5,999 nt of DNA, taken from positions 3,281 to 9,279 of the forward strand of contig DDJH01000081.1 in the NCBI GenBank assembly GCA_002338895.1, written 5' to 3'. Every line of letters begins with the position of its first letter. Position 1 is the first letter of the stretch. Of this stretch, positions 1-5,999 are shown one piece after another. The translations under genes were made by a program, and so were the position numbers. The notes under the pieces are model-generated. The model made no database searches and was not told the DNA's origin. It saw only the letters and a program-made list of their open reading frames with translations. Source of the DNA: Lentisphaeria bacterium UBA1829. GTDB lineage: Bacteria > Verrucomicrobiota > Lentisphaeria > Victivallales > UBA1829.

Positions 1-1587
1 ATCAAAGACAAAGTGTTCCCCGTTCACCCGCAGTTTCCCGAGCGAGCCGGCGGGAACGCTCCCGCTCTGAAAACTCAGATCGTACGCGGAATGATCCTGA
101 ATATAGAACGGCTGAAAGGTGTAGCGGAAGAGCTTCCATTTTTTCCCGTCGGTGAAGAGAAGCGGGGTTTCCCGGTCCACATGGAACGAAAACGGAATGT
201 TCTTCCCCCGGACCCCGCTGATGCCGACGACGCACCAGACACTCTGATTGCCTGTCCGGAACAGCAGGGATTCGATCGGCTTCGACGGATCCACCGGGAA
301 GCGCGTCATGAAGAGCCCGACCGTCGAAAAGAAGTTTTCCGAACTCCAGACGCAGGGGGCGTTCTCCACATTCTGCGTCGACCACCAGTTCGCCGTGTCG
401 TACTGGTCGCGGACCGTGATTTTCTGAGTGGACCCGTCGCCGTACCGGACCTCGATCGTGCCGGCAATGTGCTTCTTCGAGGACCAGGCCGTGCAGTGGA
501 GAAGATACAGGTAGTCGAAGTGTTTTCCTCCGACCGGAAGCGCGGCCTCCCGAAGAAAATAACTCCGGCTCGGGTTGGCAAAGACCATCACCGCCTTGCC
601 GTTGTTCGTCGCCGGATCGGTCACGTCGAAGAGCGCGGGGCCGAACCGGTGTTTCCCGGCCGGAAAGATCCGCAGATCGTTGTCCGGTCCCTGATCGGTC
701 CATCCTCCCCGGCGGTCGTCCGCGACGGAGTCCGCCAGCCCCATGTTCCCCGCGCGGCGGAGCGGGATCGGTTCCGACTCCCACGGCGCATATTCGATCT
801 CCATGGAGTATTTCAGCTCCCGTACCGGCCTGTACGCCGCCCACAGACGGATGTGTCCCTGCTTCTTCCCGTATTTGAACACGCTGACCGAATGCCGTTT
901 CCCCGGATATGGAAAGTTGCGGATGGTCAGTTCCCCCCGGTTCAGCGGAATTTTAACTTCCCGCACCGGACGGTTCCACGGACCGTGATGCAGGCAGCCT
1001 TCCTTTTCCGCATCCAGAACAACGGACTCCTCCTGTTCGGAAAGAAGACGGACGGTGCGGCCCAGCATGGCTTCATTCAGACCGATTCCGAAATAGCAGT
1101 TCCCGAAATCGGCCGGCTCCGAAAGTGTGAGGGTGTAATCCCAGAGGATCCGGTTTGCGGAATGTTCCGTGACCCGGCTGACGACATGGCCGGAGATGCG
1201 TTTCCCGTTCCGGAGAACGGTTGAAAAATCCGCCTTCAGAACGCCGTTTTTCCGCCGGATGCCGGTGAAGATTTTCGGATTGTAGTGCGTGTCGCGGAAA
1301 TCGATGATGACGCGGTCGTCCGACAATTCCAGACGTTTGGGTTGAAAGTTCTTCTGTCCGTTTTCCGCGCGGCTGATGATCTCGATCCCGTTCGGAATCG
1401 TATGCCGGTACCACTCCTCCGCGGAAAGAAAAACGCTCGAACTCAGCAGAAGGGCGGAGAGAATATTCTTTGTGTTTCTCCATCCGCCGTCCGTTCTGCC
1501 GACGGCGGAACTCTCTTCCGCTGCATTTCGTTCGTCTGTGCAGATCCTCTTGAAATTCTCGAAAACCAAACGCAAAATCCTGTTCAT
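1..1587 (-). CDS. Secreted glycosidase-associated protein, 3' end beyond window
   Basis: The frame from the ATG at 1585-1587 stays open to the left edge: 529 codons with no stop, so the C-terminus is missing. Residues 42-56 (ILSALLLSSSVFLSA, then EEW) form a signal-peptide core and cleavage site, so export is likely, but about 40 polar residues precede it. Residues 60-270 are beta-rich and unassigned. Residues about 285-460 look like an accessory beta-sandwich recurring in glycosidases of PVC bacteria (key pattern GGWTDQGPDNDLR at 294-306, later TANWW and VWCVVGISG). Residues 499-529 (HSAYDLSF, then PAGSLGKLRVNGEHFVFD) resemble the segment that precedes a GH-A TIM barrel in such proteins. The role inferred is polysaccharide breakdown, but no catalytic residue is visible. 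A weak Shine-Dalgarno (AAAGGG, 1594-1599) lies 6 bases from the ATG, and a good promoter lies upstream. The regulator gene ends about 107 bases upstream of this start. Confidence is high for the coding call and moderate for the function. Confidence 0.8.
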   Translation of the reverse strand, partial: MNRILRLVFENFKRICTDERNAAEESSAVGRTDGGWRNTKNILSALLLSSSVFLSAEEWYRHTIPNGIEIISRAENGQKNFQPKRLELSDDRVIIDFRDTHYNPKIFTGIRRKNGVLKADFSTVLRNGKRISGHVVSRVTEHSANRILWDYTLTLSEPADFGNCYFGIGLNEAMLGRTVRLLSEQEESVVLDAEKEGCLHHGPWNRPVREVKIPLNRGELTIRNFPYPGKRHSVSVFKYGKKQGHIRLWAAYRPVRELKYSMEIEYAPWESEPIPLRRAGNMGLADSVADDRRGGWTDQGPDNDLRIFPAGKHRFGPALFDVTDPATNNGKAVMVFANPSRSYFLREAALPVGGKHFDYLYLLHCTAWSSKKHIAGTIEVRYGDGSTQKITVRDQYDTANWWSTQNVENAPCVWSSENFFSTVGLFMTRFPVDPSKPIESLLFRTGNQSVWCVVGISGVRGKNIPFSFHVDRETPLLFTDGKKWKLFRYTFQPFYIQDHSAYDLSFQSGSVPAGSLGKLRVNGEHFVFD

Positions 1588-1632
1588 CCCGATCCCTTTC
1601 CCGGCTCTTGAAATGGTTGCTTTCTTTTTTCC

Positions 1633-1661
1633 ATTATAGAGGAAAATCCACGAAAAGACAA
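1633..1661 (-). promoter_or_regulatory. Sigma70-type promoter of the left-hand secreted protein gene
   Basis: Read on the minus strand, TTGTCT (1656-1661) and a perfect TATAAT (1633-1638) are separated by exactly 17 bases. Transcription would begin near 1626, giving a leader of about 40 bases before the ATG at 1587. The promoter sits in the 107-base gap after the LacI-type regulator gene, so the secreted protein can be expressed independently of the regulator. Confidence 0.75.
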
Positions 1662-1666
1662 GAGGG

Positions 1667-1682
1667 GAAAAACGGGTTTTTC
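1667..1682. promoter_or_regulatory. Inverted repeat upstream of the -35 box, possible operator
   Basis: GAAAAAC and GTTTTTC form perfect 7-base arms around a 2-base centre, five bases upstream of the TTGTCT -35 box. A 2-base centre leaves no room for a full hairpin, and no clean U-run follows, so it fits a dimeric protein-binding site better than a terminator. LacI-family proteins bind such symmetric sites, often with A/T-rich arms, and the gene for one ends 12 bases away. Assignment to that protein is inference. The A/T-only arms mean chance symmetry cannot be excluded. Confidence 0.4.
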
Positions 1683-1694
1683 GGGCAAAAAATG

Positions 1695-2684
1695 TTACAG
1701 GTGTGTCATTTTCCGGACTGTTCCTTCCCGGACAAGAGTGGTGCTGATCTGCAATTCAATCGGCTTCTGATCCCGCAGGATCGGACGGTTCCGCACGAAG
1801 AAATCCACCCATTCCAGCAGTTCCTGCACACGTCCGCCAATGTGATCGACGTGGATCGGATAGTCCGGCCATGCAAGATCCCGCGGATCGCCGAGGGCAA
1901 GAGCGCTGAAGCGCCCGTAACGGTCCGGAAAGCAGGAGAGCATCCGGTTCTCGAAGGCCGCATAGCCCGCGTGGGCGACAAAGAAGAGCGCGGTCGGCAG
2001 ATTCTCTTCCGGTGTCCGGCTCATATACTCCTCCCAGATGTATTCGTCATACACATCTCCCGGAATTTCCAGAATGTCAACCTGCACCTTCGGATTGATG
2101 CCCAGCATCGCGGCAAGAAAGAAATTCGTCCGGGCGACACCGTCGATATGTTTCTCCCGGCGGTGAAGGAGAATGTGCCGGTGGCCCATGTCGTACAGGT
2201 ACCGCGCAGCCAGCGCGCAGGATCGCGCGTCGTTGAAGCGGATCTGCACATCCAGCTCCGCCCGGGGAAAAACGCCGATGGTCAGAATGTTCGGATTGAT
2301 CGCCCGCGCCGCATCCGCAATCTCCTGCGTCTGATCGGAGAGAAACAGAACGACTTCCGCGGAGGATACCGCGTTCAGAAACTGTTCCCGGTCCTGACTG
2401 CTGTCGGTTTCGATGCACTCGAAATCCTCGCTCAGCCGTTTCCGCAGCGGCGGAATGAAGCGGTTCAGGAACCGGCATGGACCGAAGTCGAACACCACCG
2501 TCGTTTTCTGCGTCGGATAGAGAAAGACCCCTTTCTCATTGAGCTCCTTCAGAACTCTCTGCCGGGTCGATTCCCGGACGTTGCTCCGGCGGTTCAGCAC
2601 CCGGTAGAGCGTCGTGGCGGAGATGTTCAGATCCCGTGCGATCTGACGGAAATTCGGTCGCTGCGGAAAATGGTTCCTGGACAT
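1695..2684 (-). CDS. LacI-family transcriptional regulator
   Basis: A 329-residue protein, the usual LacI-family length. Residues 11-31 (NFRQIARDLNISATTLYRVLN) form the N-terminal helix-turn-helix, followed by NVRESTRQRVLKEL (35-48), the third helix of the DNA-binding head. Residues about 60-329 are the periplasmic-binding-protein-like ligand and dimerisation domain, including the ND...ARYLYDMGHRHI segment (151-171) typical of the family. The ligand is presumably a sugar but is not deducible. The start at 2684 is chosen because AGAAGG (2693-2698) lies 8 bases upstream and the protein then begins right before the helix-turn-helix. The in-frame ATG at 2705 lacks a ribosome binding site, and the frame open to 2879 would overlap the upstream gene. 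No clear promoter of its own is visible in 2685-2809, so it may depend on read-through from the gene upstream. It lies between two carbohydrate-active genes, its likely targets. Confidence 0.92.
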   Translation of the reverse strand: MSRNHFPQRPNFRQIARDLNISATTLYRVLNRRSNVRESTRQRVLKELNEKGVFLYPTQKTTVVFDFGPCRFLNRFIPPLRKRLSEDFECIETDSSQDREQFLNAVSSAEVVLFLSDQTQEIADAARAINPNILTIGVFPRAELDVQIRFNDARSCALAARYLYDMGHRHILLHRREKHIDGVARTNFFLAAMLGINPKVQVDILEIPGDVYDEYIWEEYMSRTPEENLPTALFFVAHAGYAAFENRMLSCFPDRYGRFSALALGDPRDLAWPDYPIHVDHIGGRVQELLEWVDFFVRNRPILRDQKPIELQISTTLVREGTVRKMTHL

Positions 2685-2718
2685 GCAAATGGCCTTCTCA
2701 GACATTGCCGGAGTGCGG

Positions 2719-2753
2719 AAAAATCCCTGCGGAAGATTCGGATTTCTCCGCAG
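2719..2753 (-). terminator. Stem-loop with U-run between the 116-residue gene and the regulator
   Basis: On the minus strand, CTGCGGAGA pairs with TCTTCCGCAG (one bulged base, 8-base loop; stem at 2727-2753), followed three bases later by a run of five U (2719-2723). It begins about 57 bases past the stop of the 116-residue gene and ends about 34 bases before the regulator start codon. It could terminate the upstream transcript partly or fully. The symmetric arms could alternatively bind a regulator. Confidence 0.45.
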
Positions 2754-2786
2754 CTGCCGGACTTGGTGTGTGAAACGCTCGACTTG

Positions 2787-2800
2787 CCCCGTTTCCGGGG
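2787..2800 (-). other. Short GC stem with GAAA tetraloop
   Basis: CCCCG-GAAA-CGGGG forms a 5-bp stem capped by a GNRA-type loop, 9 bases past the stop codon of the 116-residue gene. No U-run follows, so it is not a convincing terminator alone. It may protect the 3' end of the transcript. Confidence 0.3.
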
Positions 2801-2809
2801 ACGATACGG

Positions 2810-3160
2810 TCAGGACAGAAGCGAGGCGGCGTTTTCGAGAATTTTCCGTCCCGCACTGCAGGCGGGGCAGTCGCACCATTTTCCGCCGGCGGCCTTGACT
2901 TCGTGGGCGTGGGCGGCCATTGCCTTCGCCTTCTCTTCTCCGAAGATTTCCTTTGCGCGCGCAGATTCGAAGAATTCAATGACATGGTCGATGGGCGCGA
3001 TGTCCTCCCGGATCTCCTGAAGAAGCTCCCGGGATACTGTCTTCTCCGCATCGGTTCCGACCGCGTCCAGCCATTTCCGGCCGACGGCTTTGAGTTCCTT
3101 GCAGCAGGACGCTGCGGCGATCATTTCCTTGACGGTCTGAATGAGTTCCTGTTTGTTCAT
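2810..3160 (-). CDS. Small cysteine-containing protein (family often mislabelled 'Hsp90')
   Basis: A complete 116-residue, probably cytosolic protein with no signal peptide or membrane segment. It looks mostly helical and carries two cysteine clusters: SCC at 18-20 and CDCPAC at 96-101, the latter after a helical stretch AMAAHAHEVKAAGGKW (80-95). I recall similar 110-120-residue proteins with the same SCC and YCDCPAC signatures in gut Firmicutes and related anaerobes, commonly named 'molecular chaperone Hsp90'. It has none of the Hsp90 ATPase domain and is far too short, so that label should not be taken as function. The cysteines, perhaps with H84 and H86, could bind a metal or act in thiol chemistry; this is inference. 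The start is secure: GGAGGAG (3166-3172) lies 5 bases before the ATG and a strong promoter lies upstream. The regulator gene follows after 125 bases. Confidence 0.85.
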   Translation of the reverse strand: MNKQELIQTVKEMIAAASCCKELKAVGRKWLDAVGTDAEKTVSRELLQEIREDIAPIDHVIEFFESARAKEIFGEEKAKAMAAHAHEVKAAGGKWCDCPACSAGRKILENAASLLS

Positions 3161-3165
3161 GGTAT

Positions 3166-3172
3166 CTCCTCC
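3166..3172 (-). promoter_or_regulatory. Strong ribosome binding site of the 116-residue gene
   Basis: GGAGGAG ends 5 bases before the ATG at 3160 and is the strongest Shine-Dalgarno match in the window. It fixes the start codon and suggests efficient translation. Confidence 0.8.
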
Positions 3173-3204
3173 GATTGGTTGAATGGTTCCGGTATTCTCC
3201 GGGT

Positions 3205-3233
3205 AGTATAAATCCGTCTGTGCGGAAAGTCAA
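3205..3233 (-). promoter_or_regulatory. Near-consensus sigma70 promoter of the 116-residue gene
   Basis: On the minus strand, TTGACT (3228-3233) and TATACT (3205-3210) are 17 bases apart, one mismatch from consensus in each box. Transcription would start near 3198, leaving a leader of about 38 bases that contains the strong ribosome binding site. The match to consensus suggests high constitutive expression, and it may also feed the regulator downstream. Confidence 0.85.
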
Positions 3234-3286
3234 GCGGAGAGGTCCGGAAAGGAGGGGAAAGCCGGGATGGAGGGACCTGGAAGAGT

Positions 3287-3320
3287 CCGTCTTTCCGGGA
3301 ACGTTCCCCCGGAAAGACGG
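3287..3320 (-). terminator. 13-bp stem-loop after the glycoside hydrolase gene
   Basis: CCGTCTTTCCGGG (3287-3299) and CCCGGAAAGACGG (3308-3320) are perfect 13-base inverted arms around an 8-base loop. The structure starts 11 bases past the stop codon of the glycoside hydrolase gene and lies upstream of the next promoter, the usual place for a terminator. The arm is followed by ACTCTTCC rather than a U-run, so it may be a weak intrinsic terminator or an mRNA-stabilising hairpin. Confidence 0.6.
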
Positions 3321-3331
3321 TGGAGGATGAA

Positions 3332-5999
3332 TCAGGGAAGCAGAACCAGATCCATCCACTGATCCGGCCGTTTCGGGATCTGACCGATTCCCGGTGTCAG
3401 CTCAAGAAATCCGACGCGTTCCTGACCGTTGTTCACGTTCACGATCAGACTTGCGCGCATCGTCGAATAGGGCCGCAGCTTGAACGGACTGACCGAACGG
3501 CGGGAGAAGGCCGCTTCATAGACGATGCGGTCGCTGTATTTCCTCACGGCGAACGGAACTTCCAGCGGATCGACAACACCGCAGTTCTTTCCCAGACTGT
3601 CGTGTACGGCGCTCGACGCCCAGCGGCGGGTGGTCACAGGCTGGCCCGCACACTGGAAGAGACAGTATTCGAAATCGTCGTCTTCGAGAGCGGTTGTGAA
3701 GGGCTTCGCATTCCGGAGCGTGTCGTAGCAGATCTGGATGCTGTCCTGTTTCCAGGCGCCGGTGAGATCCCTGCGGTCCGCGAGCGGATGGAAGTCGGGT
3801 TTCCAGACGGTGACCGCGGTATAGAGATAGTTGTCATCCCACGCGTAGCGGAGATCCGCCCGGATCCGGTCTTCCTTTTCGCCCCAGCGGGCGGTTTTGC
3901 ACTTCGGATCCACATTGCGCTTGTCCAGTTTCACAACGGGAGCTGCTGCGGGCCAGTCGGAGAGATCGCCGTCGATCCGGATCGGTTTTGCCGTCCGCTT
4001 GACGATCAGAGCCCGGAGATCGGCGTTCAGCGACTCGGTTTCCTTCGTCCCCGGAATCGAGGCGTTCACCTTGATCTTCTGCTCCGCGGTGGAAATGGGT
4101 CGTTTCAGTGTGAAGGTCGCCCGGGCGGACGCCTCCGGGTCAATGGACGCAATGGTTTTTGCGCTCTCTCCGCTGAGAAGAGACGGCGTGTCGATCGAGA
4201 CGCGGATCCCCTTCAGCGTTTTCCCGGTCTTGTTTTTGACTTCGACGGCAAATTCCTTTTCCGACAGAACTGCGGTCGAAAGAGCGATCGGGGTGGAGCC
4301 TTCCGCAATCAGCGTTCCGCGGCGGATCAGTTTTTCAAGGTCCGCGGCGGAAAGTGCGGAATCCAGATAGACCGGAAATTCGTTCATCGGAATCGTTGCC
4401 GCGGGAATTCTCGACCCGACAAAATCATACGCACTCACTTTCCCCGCATCCCCCGGCTGGAAACGCAGTGTGCCGGGATTTCCGTTCCACTTCCAGAGAA
4501 CGGCGGTCCGCTTGTTCCCATGGTCGAACACCGCGCAGCGGTAGTCCACGCCAAGTTTGAGGCGCTTGACCGGCTTCGCCTGTTCCAGACGGTCCGAAAC
4601 GGTGCGGAGCGCATAGAGCGTCGGATTCGGAACCGGAACTCCGCCGTTCGCGGGAGAGCCGGCAAACAGGGTGCTCCAGGAGGAGCCGTCCGGCCAGACA
4701 CTTAGAGCAAAGTGATAGTAGCGGGAAAGTCCGCTCGAAAAACCCTGAAGAATATTGCGGATATCCCGCGCGGCGGCAAGACGGTTGTTGTCCCCGATGA
4801 ATCCCGTCTCCAGAAGGCAGGGGGAAACTCTTCCCGATTCCGTCGCGTAATGCGGCAGTCCCTTCCGGTAGTGGTCGATGATTTTCCGGACCGTCACCAC
4901 ATCGTCGGCGTAGTCGGGCAGCTCCGGAAGAGTCCGGTAGGGGTGCTCCGTCACAATGGTCAGATCTTTCGCCTCCTTGCCCGCAAGGACACTCGAAATC
5001 CAGGTGAAATCCGTTCCGCAGGTGACCGGTCCGGCCAGATCCGCTTTCAGATTGAGCCGTTTCATGATCGCGGCAACTTCGCCGATCATCCGGAGATTCT
5101 TTTCCACGGTCCAGCCGGGAGAGATGTTCGGTTCGTTTTTGACTTCAAAGATATCAATCCAGCGCCCGTATTCCCCCATCAGTTTTTCAATGTTCTCCAT
5201 TTCCGTTTTCCAGAGAGCCGGATCGGTCGCCGCTTTATGAACCGGACTCATGTTGATCAGCACATTGAGCCCGGCTTTTTTCAGGTATGGCGCATTGGTG
5301 AAGGACGGTGCCAGTTTCCCGGATGCGTTGCCGAGTCGAACGGATCCGATGCGGAAGTCCCGGACATAACCGATTGCCATTTCGATGTTCTGCATGCCGG
5401 GAAGTTCAATGCCGATCCTCGGATTCAAACGGGTATTGCGTTCGATGATCCCGAGATAGGCGACATCGGAATACTCTTTGTCCTTTCCCTTCACGCGGAA
5501 AACCACATTGAGCGGACCGCGCAGCGTGGCGGGCGGCGCAAGAGTCACACTCTCCTTCCGGAGACCGTTGGCCGGAACGGTGATTTTCCCTACGGTCGTT
5601 TGCTGAACAGGGGTTCCGAAGACATTCAGAATGGTGTAGGAAAGTTCGCCGGTGAATGGAGTCGGAAGAGTGCTGCGGATGCTGACATCCGCCTGAATTT
5701 TCTCATCGGTGAAGTAATATCCGGCATTTTTATTCAATTTATGGGAGACGAAAATTTTATCGGCATTCCGGTATTCCGCATGTCCGCCGATCGTGTGTGC
5801 GACGTTGTCGATCCACACTTTTCCCGGAGCGGTCGGGTTGATGACCGGAATCGCAACACCCGTCGGCTTTGCATATCCGTTGACAATATCGCCGATGATG
5901 TGGAAATTTTTCCCCTTCTCTCCCCATGCCGGCATATAGAACTCATATTTTTTCCATTCCGTACCGACTGAAACACTGCTTCCAACCGCAAGTCCGCTT
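3332..5999 (-). CDS. Modular glycoside hydrolase (GH-A-like barrel, C-terminal CBM9-like), 5' end beyond window
   Basis: The frame is open from the right edge to the TGA at 3332-3334 (888 complete codons), so the N-terminus is missing. The ATG at 5935 is internal, because clear domain sequence precedes it. Residues are counted from that Met. The first part, including VSVGTEWKKYEFYM before it and GKVWIDNV at 38-45, is the end of a jelly-roll carbohydrate-binding module. Residues about 75-165 are an Ig-like beta-sandwich. Residues about 172-450 fit a clan GH-A TIM barrel: FEVKNEPN (263-270) offers E268 as acid/base, HPY is at 331-333, and YATESG (363-368) offers E366 as nucleophile, 98 residues later. 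Residues 455-525 look like the beta-domain that follows such barrels, and 545-640 like another Ig/NEW3-type sandwich. Residues 651-867 resemble CBM9 (IRIDGDLSDWP, YAWDDNYLYTAVTV, WKQDSIQI). It is probably secreted and hydrolyses a glycan of unknown identity. The GH family is not assigned. Confidence 0.88.
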   Translation of the reverse strand, partial: SGLAVGSSVSVGTEWKKYEFYMPAWGEKGKNFHIIGDIVNGYAKPTGVAIPVINPTAPGKVWIDNVAHTIGGHAEYRNADKIFVSHKLNKNAGYYFTDEKIQADVSIRSTLPTPFTGELSYTILNVFGTPVQQTTVGKITVPANGLRKESVTLAPPATLRGPLNVVFRVKGKDKEYSDVAYLGIIERNTRLNPRIGIELPGMQNIEMAIGYVRDFRIGSVRLGNASGKLAPSFTNAPYLKKAGLNVLINMSPVHKAATDPALWKTEMENIEKLMGEYGRWIDIFEVKNEPNISPGWTVEKNLRMIGEVAAIMKRLNLKADLAGPVTCGTDFTWISSVLAGKEAKDLTIVTEHPYRTLPELPDYADDVVTVRKIIDHYRKGLPHYATESGRVSPCLLETGFIGDNNRLAAARDIRNILQGFSSGLSRYYHFALSVWPDGSSWSTLFAGSPANGGVPVPNPTLYALRTVSDRLEQAKPVKRLKLGVDYRCAVFDHGNKRTAVLWKWNGNPGTLRFQPGDAGKVSAYDFVGSRIPAATIPMNEFPVYLDSALSAADLEKLIRRGTLIAEGSTPIALSTAVLSEKEFAVEVKNKTGKTLKGIRVSIDTPSLLSGESAKTIASIDPEASARATFTLKRPISTAEQKIKVNASIPGTKETESLNADLRALIVKRTAKPIRIDGDLSDWPAAAPVVKLDKRNVDPKCKTARWGEKEDRIRADLRYAWDDNYLYTAVTVWKPDFHPLADRRDLTGAWKQDSIQICYDTLRNAKPFTTALEDDDFEYCLFQCAGQPVTTRRWASSAVHDSLGKNCGVVDPLEVPFAVRKYSDRIVYEAAFSRRSVSPFKLRPYSTMRASLIVNVNNGQERVGFLELTPGIGQIPKRPDQWMDLVLLP

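Noticed and set aside
2..844. Minus-strand frame of 280 codons overlapping the left gene
   Set aside because: It is out of frame with the product that carries the signal peptide and beta-sandwich motifs, and its composition (Arg/Gly-rich) is typical of a shifted frame.
13..1224. Long plus-strand reading frame (403 codons) over the left gene
   Set aside because: It is rich in Arg and Pro, has no recognisable domain or ribosome binding site, and lies opposite a minus-strand frame with a signal peptide and family-like domains. Long antisense frames are expected from the GC-rich third codon positions.
2685..2879. N-terminal extension of the LacI-type regulator to the ATG at 2879
   Set aside because: It would add 65 residues of non-family sequence before the helix-turn-helix, overlap the upstream gene's 3' end and cover both stem-loops. 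The ATG at 2684 has a proper ribosome binding site.
1608..3020. Plus-strand frame of 470 codons opposite the regulator and the 116-residue gene
   Set aside because: It spans two well-supported minus-strand genes and their intergenic region and shows no protein-like features of its own.
3191..3240. TCTCCG and CGGAGA arms flanking the promoter of the 116-residue gene
   Set aside because: Six-base arms about 30 bases apart in GC-rich DNA are easily due to chance, and nothing else supports a regulatory role.
3320..5971. Plus-strand frames of 461 and 419 codons opposite the glycoside hydrolase
   Set aside because: The minus-strand product has clear catalytic and binding-domain motifs throughout; the plus-strand products are low-complexity, Arg-rich shadows.

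Overview
The window reads as a carbohydrate-degradation segment with every supported gene on the minus strand. It is GC-rich and its codons favour G or C in the third position. The paired large secreted glycosidase-type proteins, the LacI-type regulator with an 'ISATTLYRVLN' helix-turn-helix, and the protein architecture resemble gut-type Lentisphaerota (Victivallis-like) or related PVC bacteria. That taxonomic guess rests on remembered family resemblance, not on a marker gene.

In transcription order (right to left): (1) positions 5999-3332 hold the 3' part of a large modular glycoside hydrolase: the end of a jelly-roll carbohydrate-binding module, a beta-sandwich, a clan GH-A-like TIM barrel with a visible acid/base and nucleophile pair, further beta-sandwiches and a C-terminal CBM9-like domain. 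It ends just before a 13-bp stem-loop. (2) A near-consensus sigma70 promoter (3205-3233) and strong ribosome binding site drive a 116-residue cysteine-containing protein (2810-3160) of the small family often labelled 'molecular chaperone Hsp90' in databases, although it is not Hsp90. (3) After a spacer of about 125 bases with two stem-loops comes a LacI-family regulator (1695-2684). (4) A second promoter (1633-1661), with an inverted repeat just upstream of its -35 box, drives a secreted protein that starts at 1587 and runs off the left edge. Its visible part carries an accessory beta-sandwich and then what looks like the lead-in to a glycosidase barrel beyond the window.

The simplest reading is that the LacI-type protein senses a sugar and controls one or both flanking polysaccharide-degrading enzymes, the best operator candidate being the inverted repeat at 1667-1682. 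The 116-residue protein has no evident link to this pathway and has its own promoter. I see no mobile element, CRISPR array, RNA gene or defence system. The points most worth a second look are the odd N-terminus of the left gene, the unassigned family of the right-hand glycosidase, and the small cysteine protein.
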